A stretch of DNA of 26,696 nt from CALACW01 sp002431305 (lineage in GTDB: Bacteria > Bacillota > Clostridia > Oscillospirales > Acutalibacteraceae). Below are positions 1-8,030 of this stretch, piece by piece. The number at the start of each line of letters is the position of its first letter. Position 1 is the stretch's first letter. The DNA lies in contig CALACW010000148.1 in NCBI GenBank assembly GCA_937890355.1, positions 1 through 26,696 on the forward strand. Direction: 5' to 3'. The notes below the pieces were generated by a model, which had not been told where the DNA came from, did not search any database, and was given only the letters and a program-made list of their open reading frames with translations. The translations under genes were made by a program, and so were the position numbers.

Positions 1-80
1 TTTTTCTATACTTTTTTCAAATTTTAGTCTCACATCAATTGTAACTCTACAATATATTTGCCTGAATTCTTGTATTGGTA

Positions 81-109
81 TTGAAAAAATGCTGAAAATA
101 GTATAAAAT
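81..109 (+). promoter_or_regulatory. Sigma-A-type promoter of glgP
   Basis: TTGAAA at 81-86 and TAAAAT at 104-109 are separated by 17 nt. They lie 55 nt before the glgP start, in AT-rich DNA. This is read directly from the sequence; activity is inferred. Confidence 0.6.
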
Positions 110-164
110 GTATAAATGGATTTATTTATAATTCTTTTTAGTCACTTATTTTTGGAGGAAATGT

Positions 165-2573
165 ATGAATTATTCTATTTCTGCCGACAAGGCAAAAGAA
201 CTTATTGAAAATAAGCTCTCGCATTTTTTCGGCGTAACCCCCGAGAACGCGGCATATGACCATTACTACCGCAGTATCGTCATGATACTCAAGGAGATGA
301 TGGGTCAGGGCAGAGCCGAATTTACAAAGAGGGGCGACGAGTCTAATTCCAAGAGAGTTTACTATCTGTCAATGGAATTTCTGATGGGACGTTCGCTTAA
401 AAACAATCTTTACAATCTTAATTTGCTTGATACATTTACGAAAGCGCTTAAGAGCTATGATATAAATATTGAGAAAATTTTCGACTGCGAGCCTGACGCG
501 GGTCTCGGCAACGGCGGACTCGGCAGACTGGCGGCATGCTATCTCGACGGTCTTGCAACTCAGTGCTATCCCGCCAGAGGCTATTCCATTCTTTATGAAT
601 ACGGAATTTTTAAGCAGAAACTCGTTGACGGCTGGCAGACGGAGCTTCCCGATTTCTGGCTCCCCGGAGGCGAGGTATGGCTCACGCCCAGAGATGAGAG
701 CGCTGTTGACGTTCTTTTTGAGGGCACGGTAAGGGATACATGGGACGAACGCTATCACCATGTCGAGCTTGAAAACTATACGGCGATAAAAGCCGTTCCG
801 TACGATATGTTTGTTTCGGGCAAGGACGGCAAGGGCATCAGCGTATTAAGACTTTGGAGCGCGAAGGCTCCGGGTCTTGACATGGCTCTGTTTAACCAGG
901 GCGATTACATGCGCGCTATGGAGAGAAACGCGATGGCTGAGGTTATCAGTAAGGTTCTCTATCCCGCAGACAACCATCCCGAGGGCAAGAGTCTGAGATT
1001 AAGACAGCAGTACTTCCTTGTTTCCGCTTCTATTCAGGATATTATCAGACATCATTTAAGAACTTACGACACCGTTGATAATCTTCCCGAAAAAATCGCG
1101 ATTCATATAAACGACACTCACCCCACGCTCGCTATTCCCGAGCTTATGAGAATTCTTCTCGACGAGTGCGGTTACGGCTGGGACGACGCGTGGAAGATCG
1201 TTACGAACACCGTTGCGTATACGAATCATACCGTTATGAAAGAAGCTCTCGAGTGCTGGGGCGAGGATCTTGTCAAAAGACTTATCCCCAGAGTCTATGA
1301 GATTATCAAGGAGATTGACAACAGATTCAGATACTATGTATGGTGCGCTACGGGCGACGCGGATTATGTTGAGAGAACGGCGATCATTTCAAACGGCGTC
1401 GTCAGGATGGCGAATCTCTGCGTAGCCTCCTGTCACAGTGTAAACGGCGTTTCCGCGCTTCACAGTCAGATATTAAAGGACACCGTATTTAATGACTTCT
1501 ACCGTCTGACTCCCGATAAATTCAAAAACGTTACGAACGGTATTGCTCACAGACGCTGGCTGTGCCAGTCGAATCCCGAGCTTACTTCTTATCTTACAAA
1601 GCTTATCGGCGACGGATTCGTCCTTCACGCCGACGAACTTGAAAAACTTAAAAAATACAAGGACGACGCTAAGGTTCTTTCTCAGCTTGACAAAATCAAG
1701 AAGAACAATAAGAAGCGTTTTGCCGACCATATTAAAAAGACAATGGGAATCGAACTCGACCCCGATTCTATATTCGACGTACAGGTAAAACGTCTGCACG
1801 AGTATAAGAGACAGCATCTCAACGCTCTTAATATTGTTGCAAAGTACCTTGAAATTAAAGAGAATCCCGGTGCAAATCATACGAAGCATACGTATATATT
1901 CGGTGCGAAGGCGGCTCCCGGATATTTCGTTGCAAAGAAAATAATCAGTTTTATCTGTGCGCTTGCGGATATGATTAACAACGACCCCGACGTTAATAAG
2001 TATATGAAGGTTGTATATGTCGAGGACTACTGCGTAACGGCTGCCGAGAGACTTATGCCCGCGGCTGATATTTCCGAGCAGATTTCTCTTGCCGGAACCG
2101 AGGCGAGCGGAACGGGCAACATGAAGCTCATGATAAACGGAGCCGTAACGCTCGGAACAATGGACGGCGCGAACGTCGAAATTCACGACGCGGTCGGCGA
2201 CGACAATATTATTATTTTCGGTATGAATACGAAAGAGGTAACCGAGCTTTCACACAGCGGTTATAATCCTCATGCGTATTATGACAATAATCCCGAACTG
2301 AGAAAAGTTCTTGATTTTATAAACAATGTCGGAATAAACGGAAAGAAGTTCCCCGAGATCGGCTCTACTATTCTTTATCACGACCCGTATATGGTTCTCG
2401 CCGATTTTGCCGATTACAGACTCGCGCAGAGACGCGCCGAGCAGATGTACGCAGACCGCAAGGCTTGGAATAAGATGTCTCTTATGAATATCGCAGGCGC
2501 GGGAATCTTCGCCGCCGACAGAGCGGTTAACGACTATGCGAGGGATATCTGGCATACGAAGCCCGCAAAGTAA
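165..2573 (+). CDS. glgP: Glycogen/alpha-glucan phosphorylase
   Basis: This enzyme phosphorolyses alpha-1,4-glucans (glycogen, starch, maltodextrin) to glucose-1-phosphate in the cytoplasm, using pyridoxal phosphate. The 802 residues match the usual 750-850 of GT35 phosphorylases. The N-terminal part carries the family signature YYLSMEFLMGR (about residues 66-76) and the glycine-rich GLGNGGLGRLAACYLDG. The C-terminal part carries the cofactor motif EASGTGNMK, with the PLP lysine at about K654, followed by NGAVTLGTMDGANVE. The start is supported by GGAGG about 8 nt upstream. Only 35 nt separate it from the downstream GH13 gene, so the two are probably co-transcribed for internal glucan mobilisation. 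No signal peptide is visible. The sequence does not show whether glycogen or imported maltodextrin is preferred. Confidence 0.95.
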   Translation: MNYSISADKAKELIENKLSHFFGVTPENAAYDHYYRSIVMILKEMMGQGRAEFTKRGDESNSKRVYYLSMEFLMGRSLKNNLYNLNLLDTFTKALKSYDINIEKIFDCEPDAGLGNGGLGRLAACYLDGLATQCYPARGYSILYEYGIFKQKLVDGWQTELPDFWLPGGEVWLTPRDESAVDVLFEGTVRDTWDERYHHVELENYTAIKAVPYDMFVSGKDGKGISVLRLWSAKAPGLDMALFNQGDYMRAMERNAMAEVISKVLYPADNHPEGKSLRLRQQYFLVSASIQDIIRHHLRTYDTVDNLPEKIAIHINDTHPTLAIPELMRILLDECGYGWDDAWKIVTNTVAYTNHTVMKEALECWGEDLVKRLIPRVYEIIKEIDNRFRYYVWCATGDADYVERTAIISNGVVRMANLCVASCHSVNGVSALHSQILKDTVFNDFYRLTPDKFKNVTNGIAHRRWLCQSNPELTSYLTKLIGDGFVLHADELEKLKKYKDDAKVLSQLDKIKKNNKKRFADHIKKTMGIELDPDSIFDVQVKRLHEYKRQHLNALNIVAKYLEIKENPGANHTKHTYIFGAKAAPGYFVAKKIISFICALADMINNDPDVNKYMKVVYVEDYCVTAAERLMPAADISEQISLAGTEASGTGNMKLMINGAVTLGTMDGANVEIHDAVGDDNIIIFGMNTKEVTELSHSGYNPHAYYDNNPELRKVLDFINNVGINGKKFPEIGSTILYHDPYMVLADFADYRLAQRRAEQMYADRKAWNKMSLMNIAGAGIFAADRAVNDYARDIWHTKPAK

Positions 2574-2608
2574 TTTAATATTTTAATAAATGTAAAGGAG
2601 GCGGGAGC

Positions 2609-4465
2609 ATGGCGTTTGTAGCGTATAATTCGAGAGATTTAAGACATAAATCCGTATTCGGAAGTTCGGCTTCGGGTGAAAAAATATGGTTTTGCGTTCT
2701 GATGCCGAGGGATATGAGCGTATCCGCCGTGTATCTCGTCTCTTCAAAAGACGGCGGGGAGAATAATTGGATTCGCCTTGACTGGAAAAGCACCGACGGT
2801 GTGACCGAATGGTGGGGTGTTGAATATTCGTTTGATGGGAGCGGACTGTATTTTTATCATTTTGAATTTGACGCACCGTACGGCAGAGGCAAGATATTTC
2901 TGAATTCCGCCGGAATGGGCGAATTTTCAGACTCGGGCAGACGCTGGCAGCAGACCGTTTATTCTCCCGATTTCAAAACGCCCGATAAATTTAAGGGCGG
3001 AGTCATGTATCAGATTTTTCCCGACAGGTTTTATTATTCGGGCAAACATAAGAAAAATATTCCCGCCGACAGAAAAATTCATGAGAATTGGTCGGACAGC
3101 GTTAAATGGCAGTGCGACCCGGACGGAAAGTACAGAAACGACGACTATTTCTGCGGTGATCTTGACGGAATAAAAGAAAAACTCGGTTATTTAGAGGATA
3201 TGGGCGTTACCTGCCTGTATTTAAATCCGATATTTGAGGCTCATTCGAATCACCGTTACAACACTGCCGACTATATGAATATTGACCCGCTTTTGGGAAC
3301 AAATTCGGATTTTGTTTCGCTCTGCAAAGAGGCAGAAAAACACGGCATTTCGATAATTCTTGACGGCGTGTTCAGTCACACGGGCGACGACAGCATTTAT
3401 TTTAATAAGGAAAAACGTTATGATTCCGTCGGTGCGTATAATTCGCAGTCGAGCGTTTACTATCCGTGGTATACGTTCGAGCATTGGAATGACAAATATA
3501 AATCATGGTGGGGCTTTACGACCCTGCCCGAGACGAACGAAACCGACGAGAGCTACTGCGAATTCATAACGGGCGAAAACGGAGTTATAAGAAAATGGCT
3601 CAAAGCCGGGGCTTCGGGCTTCAGACTCGACGTTGCGGACGAGCTTCCCGATTCATTTATAGAAAAAATCCGCTCCGCTCTTAAATCCGAAAAGCCGGAC
3701 GCGCTTTTGATAGGCGAGGTTTGGGAGGACGCGAGCAATAAATTTTCCATGGGTACACGGCGCAGATATCTTGCGGGAGACGAGCTTGACTCCGTCATGA
3801 ATTACCCGTTCAGAGACGCGGTTATTTCGTTTATGCTCGACTCGATTGCCGAGAATTTCAATGAGAAAATTCTGACCGTCGTTGAAAATTACCCTCCGCA
3901 GACGCTTGACGTTTTGATGAATTCGCTCGGCACGCACGACACGGAGCGTATATTCTCGGTTCTCGGCGGAATAAATGCCGAAAACAGGGACAGGGAGTGG
4001 CAGTCGACGGCGAGACTCGACGAAAAACAGAGGGAAACGGCTTTGCGAAAACTCAAATGCGCCGCCGTTTTACAGTTTACTCTTCCCGGAATTCCGTGCA
4101 TTTATTACGGAGACGAAATCCCGCTCGAGGGATGCAAGGATCCGTTCAACAGAGCGCCGTTTAATTGGGATAAAATCAAATTATTATATAATACGTATAA
4201 AGAACTTGCGAAAATCCGCAGAGAGCATGAAAGCCTTGCTCATGGAAAATTCGTAAGCATTTCCGCAATGCTCGGGTGCGCCGCGTACGCAAGAGAATGT
4301 GAAAACGATTCGGTTATGGTTATATGCAATATGAATCCGCACGATATAAATTATTATCTTCCGCCCGAAAGACAGTCGTATACGGGGCTTTTGGGGGCTG
4401 AAACTGCGAATAATTCCGTCCTTGTCCGCGCAGAATCCGCCGTAATACTTGCCCGCAGTTATTAA
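2609..4465 (+). CDS. GH13 alpha-glycosidase (neopullulanase/maltogenic amylase-like)
   Basis: This is an intracellular glycoside hydrolase acting on alpha-1,4 or alpha-1,6 glucan links. Residues 1-125 look like an N-terminal beta-sandwich (CBM34-like) domain, followed by the (beta/alpha)8 barrel opening at MYQIFPDRF. The GH13 conserved regions are intact: LDGVFSHTG (region I), GFRLDVADE with nucleophile D341, GEVWED with acid/base E370, and LGTHDTER with transition-state Asp D444. There is no signal peptide, so it probably acts on cytoplasmic maltodextrins or debranches glycogen alongside GlgP. AAAGGAGG about 10 nt before the ATG fixes the start. Length and the DRF/HxxRYNTADY pattern resemble cyclomaltodextrinase/neopullulanase enzymes (GH13_20-like), but the exact specificity cannot be read from sequence alone. 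I see no clear terminator after the stop. Confidence 0.88.
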   Translation: MAFVAYNSRDLRHKSVFGSSASGEKIWFCVLMPRDMSVSAVYLVSSKDGGENNWIRLDWKSTDGVTEWWGVEYSFDGSGLYFYHFEFDAPYGRGKIFLNSAGMGEFSDSGRRWQQTVYSPDFKTPDKFKGGVMYQIFPDRFYYSGKHKKNIPADRKIHENWSDSVKWQCDPDGKYRNDDYFCGDLDGIKEKLGYLEDMGVTCLYLNPIFEAHSNHRYNTADYMNIDPLLGTNSDFVSLCKEAEKHGISIILDGVFSHTGDDSIYFNKEKRYDSVGAYNSQSSVYYPWYTFEHWNDKYKSWWGFTTLPETNETDESYCEFITGENGVIRKWLKAGASGFRLDVADELPDSFIEKIRSALKSEKPDALLIGEVWEDASNKFSMGTRRRYLAGDELDSVMNYPFRDAVISFMLDSIAENFNEKILTVVENYPPQTLDVLMNSLGTHDTERIFSVLGGINAENRDREWQSTARLDEKQRETALRKLKCAAVLQFTLPGIPCIYYGDEIPLEGCKDPFNRAPFNWDKIKLLYNTYKELAKIRREHESLAHGKFVSISAMLGCAAYARECENDSVMVICNMNPHDINYYLPPERQSYTGLLGAETANNSVLVRAESAVILARSY

Positions 4466-4500
4466 AACGGCAAAAAAACGTAAAAATTTTTCAAAAGCTC

Positions 4501-4529
4501 TTGACCTTGCGGTCGGAATATGGTATAGT
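4501..4529 (+). promoter_or_regulatory. Promoter of the rpmG-secE-nusG operon
   Basis: TTGACC at 4501-4506 and TATAGT at 4524-4529 have a 17-nt spacer. The first gene, rpmG, starts about 100 nt downstream, leaving a long leader. Confidence 0.7.
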
Positions 4530-4540
4530 ATTCATACCTC

Positions 4541-4594
4541 TTTGAGGGTTTATTTTTTATGCGCTTTTTTGCGTACATATCTTTTACCCTCAAA
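4541..4594 (+). promoter_or_regulatory. Leader hairpin upstream of rpmG
   Basis: A 9-bp perfect inverted repeat (TTTGAGGGT at 4541-4549, ACCCTCAAA at 4586-4594) encloses a loop holding GCGC, a T6 run and GCGT. It begins about 5 nt after the expected transcription start, so it forms the 5' end of the operon mRNA. It could stabilise the mRNA or bind a ribosomal protein. I do not recognise it as a named leader family. Confidence 0.45.
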
Positions 4595-4632
4595 TTATAA
4601 GAGGGAGGCTAACATTAATTGGAGGTGCCGTT

Positions 4633-4782
4633 ATGAGAGTTAAAATCACTCTTGCATGCACGGAGTGCAAGCAGCGCAATTACAACACGATGAAGAACAA
4701 GAAGAATTCACCCGACAGATTAGAGATGAACAAATACTGCAGATTCTGCAGAAAGCACACTCTTCACAGAGAAAGCAAGTAA
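4633..4782 (+). CDS. rpmG: 50S ribosomal protein L33
   Basis: The ORF encodes 49 residues starting MRVKITLACTECKQRNY and ending RKHTLHRESK. It is a large-subunit ribosomal protein of the zinc-binding (C+) type, with two pairs of cysteines: CTEC near residue 9 and CRFC near residue 37. Its length and the position right before secE-nusG are typical of Firmicutes. A GGAGG about 8 nt upstream sets the start. It is the first gene of the block driven from 4501. A zinc-independent paralogue may exist elsewhere in the genome; nothing here tests that. Confidence 0.95.
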   Translation: MRVKITLACTECKQRNYNTMKNKKNSPDRLEMNKYCRFCRKHTLHRESK

Positions 4783-4827
4783 TAGTTCGCTCACTATCGA
4801 ACCAACTTATGAAAGGATGGGTTCTTA

Positions 4828-5241
4828 ATGGCAGATGAAAACAAAAAGGCTCAGAAGAAGGCCGAAAAAGAACTGGAAAAGGCTAAAAAAGAACGCATAA
4901 AGCAGTCCAAGCCCAAAAAAGAGGGTAACGTGTTTACTCGTATGTGGGCGGCTATAAAGAAATTCTTTAAGGGCTTTACGGGTACCTGCAAAAAGGTTAT
5001 CTGGCCCGACAGAAAGACCGTTCTTAAAAACTCGGCAATAGTTTTTGTATGTATTGCCGTACTCGCGGTCATTATCGGTTTGCTTGACTGGGGACTGATG
5101 GGTTCCGTACGTCTTGCCGAAAAAGGTATTGAGAACGCTAAGACTTCTTACAGCGAGGAAGCTTCTACGGATGCCGATTCTTCAAATTCGCTCACTATCG
5201 ATACGAGCGGTGAAAATGCTACCCAGTCCGACGCGGGCTGA
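4828..5241 (+). CDS. secE: Protein translocase subunit SecE
   Basis: SecE is the small membrane subunit that clamps SecY in the Sec translocon. The core is recognisable: an amphipathic segment followed by KKVIWPDRKTVLKNSAIVFV and one membrane span (about residues 68-90), the single-span Gram-positive form. The protein is 137 residues, long for this family (usually 60-75 in Firmicutes). It has a highly charged Lys/Glu-rich N-terminal tail of about 35 residues and an acidic Ser/Thr-rich C-terminal tail of about 45 residues after the span. The SD AAAGGATGGG sits before the ATG. nusG follows 46 nt later, the usual order. Confidence 0.93.
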   Translation: MADENKKAQKKAEKELEKAKKERIKQSKPKKEGNVFTRMWAAIKKFFKGFTGTCKKVIWPDRKTVLKNSAIVFVCIAVLAVIIGLLDWGLMGSVRLAEKGIENAKTSYSEEASTDADSSNSLTIDTSGENATQSDAG

Positions 5242-5287
5242 TATGCTTTTGAATTTTAGTTATGTTGCATGATACGGAGGAAATACA

Positions 5288-5896
5288 ATGTCGGATGACG
5301 TAAAATGGTTTGTGGTGCACACTTATTCCGGATACGAGAATAAGGTTGCTGCCGATATCGAAAAAGTAGTTGAAAACCGTAAAATGCAGGATGAAGTCCT
5401 CGAAGTCAAAATCCCCACAGAGACCGTTGTAGAGAAGGTAACGAAAACCCGCAAGGTCAAGAATGAGGACGGTTTTGAAGTTGAGGAACCGTATACCGAG
5501 GACAGGGAAGTTGTACGCAAACTTTACCCGAGCTATGTTTTCGTTAAGGTGAGCGTTTACTACGACACAAAGTCCGGCGAGCTTAAGATGACGGACGAGA
5601 CATGGTATCTTATCCGTAATACGAGAGGTGTTACGGGATTCGTAGGCCCCGAGGGCAAACCCACGCCCCTTACCGAGAAGGAAGTTTACTCCATGGGCGT
5701 TGAGAAACGCACCGTTGAAGTTAATTTCAGCGTCGGAGATCTTGTTTCGGTTATCGGCGGTCCTTTCGACAGCTTCCAGGGTACTGTCGATAAAATTGAT
5801 GTTGACAACGATCTTGTCCGCGTCATAATTTCAATGATGGGACGTGAAACTCCTATCGAATTAGGTCTTGATCAGGTTGAACCCGCTCTTGACTGA
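5288..5896 (+). CDS. nusG: Transcription termination/antitermination protein NusG
   Basis: NusG binds elongating RNA polymerase and modulates pausing and termination. The NGN domain starts KWFVVHTYSGYENKVAADIEK, and a C-terminal KOW domain runs from about residue 145 (FSVGDLVSVIGGPFDSFQGTV). At 202 residues it exceeds the 175-185 typical of the family. The extra length is a charged insertion in the NGN domain (about residues 40-80, rich in Lys, Glu and Val) before the conserved LYPSYVFVKV strand. GGAGG 6-7 nt before the ATG supports the start. It lies between secE and rplK as in most Firmicutes. Confidence 0.95.
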   Translation: MSDDVKWFVVHTYSGYENKVAADIEKVVENRKMQDEVLEVKIPTETVVEKVTKTRKVKNEDGFEVEEPYTEDREVVRKLYPSYVFVKVSVYYDTKSGELKMTDETWYLIRNTRGVTGFVGPEGKPTPLTEKEVYSMGVEKRTVEVNFSVGDLVSVIGGPFDSFQGTVDKIDVDNDLVRVIISMMGRETPIELGLDQVEPALD

Positions 5897-5954
5897 TAAC
5901 TTATTAATCAATGGTAATTCGCGGTAATTTCCGCTTGTTACAGGGCTTAGGCTC

Positions 5955-6001
5955 TGTGGGAGGGTCGGCTTTTACCGATCCGCCACTACCACATTTTTTT
6001 T
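5955..6001 (+). promoter_or_regulatory. Candidate autoregulatory leader/attenuator before rplK
   Basis: An outer stem TGTGG (5955-5959)/CCACA (5989-5993) and an inner 7-bp stem GGGTCGG (5962-5968)/CCGATCC (5975-5981) flank an asymmetric internal loop, followed by eight T residues ending right at the rplK SD. The stem-loop plus T-run could act as an attenuator. Its place before rplK-rplA is where L1 (or L11) feedback control is known in bacteria. I cannot assign the exact family by eye. Smaller hairpins occur just upstream, for example CAGGGC/GCTCTG at 5941-5956. Confidence 0.5.
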
Positions 6002-6013
6002 GGAGGTGCAGAC

Positions 6014-6439
6014 ATGGCACAGAAAGTAACAGGCTATATTAAGCTTCAGATTCCTGCCGGTAAAGCAACACCGGCTCCCCCCGTAGGTCCCGCTTTAGGA
6101 CAGCACGGCGTTAACATTATGGCGTTCACCAAGGAATTCAATGAGCGTACGAAGAACGATATCGGACTCATCATTCCCGTAATTATCACGGTTTATGCAG
6201 ACCGTACGTTCTCTTTTGTAACAAAGACTCCGCCCGCAGCAGTTCTTATTAAGAAAGCATGCGGTATTGAGAGCGGCTCAGGAGTCCCCAACAAGACCAA
6301 AGTCGCAACTATCACCTCGGAGCAGATCAGAAAGATCGCAGAAACCAAGATGCCCGACCTTAATGCGGCAAGTATCGAGACTGCTATGAGCATGATCGCC
6401 GGTACGGCTCGCAGCATGGGCGTTGTCGTTGCTGATTGA
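6014..6439 (+). CDS. rplK: 50S ribosomal protein L11
   Basis: L11 forms part of the GTPase-associated centre of the large subunit, contacting 23S rRNA and translation factors. The 141-residue length is canonical. The N-terminal domain shows IKLQIPAGKATPAPPVGPALGQHGVNIM, and the C-terminal rRNA-binding domain ends SMIAGTARSMGVVV. GGAGG lies 7 nt before the ATG, immediately after the T-run of the leader hairpin. rplA follows 54 nt downstream. Confidence 0.97.
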   Translation: MAQKVTGYIKLQIPAGKATPAPPVGPALGQHGVNIMAFTKEFNERTKNDIGLIIPVIITVYADRTFSFVTKTPPAAVLIKKACGIESGSGVPNKTKVATITSEQIRKIAETKMPDLNAASIETAMSMIAGTARSMGVVVAD

Positions 6440-6493
6440 TGCTCCCGTGTGGGAGGACAAATCCGATTAACCACTTATGGGAGGTAAATAATT

Positions 6494-7198
6494 ATGAAAC
6501 ACGGTAAAAAATACGTTGAGAGTGTTAAGCTCATAGACAAAGCAAAACTTTATGAATCCACCGAGGCTATTGACCTCGCAGTTAAGACTGCAACCGCTAA
6601 GTTCGACGAGACCGTTGAGGTTCACGTTCGTCTGGGCGTTGACTCTCGTCATGCCGATCAGCAGGTCAGAGGCGCAGTCGTTCTTCCGAACGGAACCGGT
6701 AAAAAGGTTCGCGTAGCTGTTTTCGCTAAGGGTGCAGAGGCTGACGCAGCTGTTGCAGCGGGCGCTGAGGTTGTAGGTGCTGAGGATCTCGTTGCGAGAG
6801 TTCAGAACGAGGGCTTCATGGATTTCGACGTCGCTATCGCGGCTCCCAACATGATGGGTCTTGTAGGTCGTTTAGGTAAGGTACTCGGTCCCCGCGGACT
6901 TATGCCCTCGCCCAAAGCAGGTACCGTAACCCCCGATGTTGCTAAGGCCGTTAACGACGCTAAAGCAGGTAAGATCGAGTACCGTCTCGATAAGACAAAC
7001 ATCATTCACTGCCCTATCGGCAAGGCTTCGTTCGGCGCAGAGAAGCTCAATGAGAACTACAACACTCTCATGGACGCTATTCTCAAGGCTAAGCCCGCCG
7101 CTGCAAAGGGTCAGTATATCCGTTCCTGCGTTCTGGCTACCACTATGGGTCCCGGAATCAGAATCAACCCCAACAAGGTTATTGCTTCTGCCGAGTAA
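6494..7198 (+). CDS. rplA: 50S ribosomal protein L1
   Basis: L1 forms the L1 stalk of the ribosome and in many bacteria represses its own rplK-rplA mRNA. The 234 residues match the family. The signature MMGLVGRLGKVLGPRGLMPSPKAGTVT is present near residues 115-141, and the two-domain architecture is complete. GGGAGG lies 9-10 nt before the ATG. It is the last gene before a new promoter at 7214. Because L1 is a known translational repressor, the hairpin upstream of rplK is a plausible target. Confidence 0.97.
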   Translation: MKHGKKYVESVKLIDKAKLYESTEAIDLAVKTATAKFDETVEVHVRLGVDSRHADQQVRGAVVLPNGTGKKVRVAVFAKGAEADAAVAAGAEVVGAEDLVARVQNEGFMDFDVAIAAPNMMGLVGRLGKVLGPRGLMPSPKAGTVTPDVAKAVNDAKAGKIEYRLDKTNIIHCPIGKASFGAEKLNENYNTLMDAILKAKPAAAKGQYIRSCVLATTMGPGIRINPNKVIASAE

Positions 7199-7213
7199 TC
7201 GGTATTTAACCTA

Positions 7214-7242
7214 TTGACAAGTATCATCTTATATGATATAAT
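7214..7242 (+). promoter_or_regulatory. Consensus promoter for rplJ-rplL
   Basis: TTGACA at 7214-7219 and TATAAT at 7237-7242 are both perfect consensus hexamers with a 17-nt spacer. The promoter lies just upstream of the L10 leader. Confidence 0.9.
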
Positions 7243-7251
7243 AATCAAGCT

Positions 7252-7363
7252 GTTCTAAAGACAGTAGGTGCGTTTATTCGCATAAGTTTTATCGCCTACC
7301 GAGGAATGGATACATTATTCAGTGAATTTGTATGCCTTTCTGCGGTGACGCAGAGAGGCTTTT
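7252..7363 (+). promoter_or_regulatory. Ribosomal protein L10 leader with attenuator
   Basis: This is the 5' leader through which L10(L12)4 is known to repress rplJL in Firmicutes. It contains the hallmark strands TAAAGACAGTAGGTGC and ATCGCCTACCGAGGAA, which pair around AGTAGG/CCTAC. It is followed by an intrinsic terminator: an 11-bp stem from GCCTTTCTGCG (7334) to CGCAGAGAGGC (ending 7359), then T4. Recognition is by motif; the attenuation role comes from family knowledge. Confidence 0.85.
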
Positions 7364-7411
7364 CATTTATAACCTGAACAGCATATTTACTTATTAGGGC
7401 AGGTGAAATCA

Positions 7412-7972
7412 ATGGCAAGCGCAAGCATTTTAGAGGCAAAGAAACAGCAGGTAGCCGCTATCAGCGAGAGACTTAACGGCGCAGTTGCAGGCGTTATCGT
7501 TGACTACAAGGGCACTTCTGTTGCTGATGATACCGCGCTTCGTGCTGAGCTGAGAAAAGCAGGCGTTGACTACTCCGTAGTTAAGAATACTCTTCTCAAC
7601 ATCGCGATTAAGGGCACCGAGCTCGAGGGACTTTCAGAAGTTCTTGAGGGCACTACGGCTCTTGCTACCAGCGCAGAGGATCACGTTGCTTCGGCTCGTA
7701 TTCTTTCAGAGTTTGCAGATAAGCATGATAATTTTTCTATCAAGGGCGGATTCCTTGACGGAAAAGTAATCTCGCTTGAGACTATCAACGGTCTTGCAAA
7801 ACTTCCCTCCAAGGAAGTTCTTCTTGCTACCGTTGCATGCGCATTCCAGGCTCCCATGTCTTCGTTCGCTAGAGCGATTAAGGCAGTTGCGGAGAAGGAC
7901 GGCGAAGCTGAATCGGCTGACGCTCCCGCAGAGGAAGCGGCTCCCGCTGAGGAAGCACCCGCGGCAGAATAA
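7412..7972 (+). CDS. rplJ: 50S ribosomal protein L10
   Basis: L10 anchors the L7/L12 dimers on the ribosomal stalk. The preferred start is the ATG at 7412 (MASASILEAKKQQV), placed by AGGTGA 6-8 nt upstream, rather than the in-frame GTG at 7403, which overlaps that SD. This gives 186 residues. The N-terminal rRNA-binding domain shows VIVDYKGTSVADDTALRAELRKAGVDYSVVKNTL-type sequence. The C-terminus ends in an Ala/Glu/Pro-rich acidic tail of about 25 residues. Expression is expected to be controlled by the L10 leader immediately upstream. Confidence 0.95.
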   Translation: MASASILEAKKQQVAAISERLNGAVAGVIVDYKGTSVADDTALRAELRKAGVDYSVVKNTLLNIAIKGTELEGLSEVLEGTTALATSAEDHVASARILSEFADKHDNFSIKGGFLDGKVISLETINGLAKLPSKEVLLATVACAFQAPMSSFARAIKAVAEKDGEAESADAPAEEAAPAEEAPAAE

Positions 7973-8030
7973 TTTTTTGCCGGATATTTAATTTAAGAAT
8001 TTTAACTTTATAATTTGGAGGTTCATTAAC

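Noticed and set aside
1473..2186. Long minus-strand ORF (237 codons) inside glgP
   Set aside because: It is antisense to well-conserved phosphorylase sequence including the PLP motif, and the translation shows no family features.
4449..4643. Plus-strand 64-codon ORF between the GH13 gene and rpmG
   Set aside because: It covers a promoter and leader hairpin, lacks an SD and has no recognisable product.
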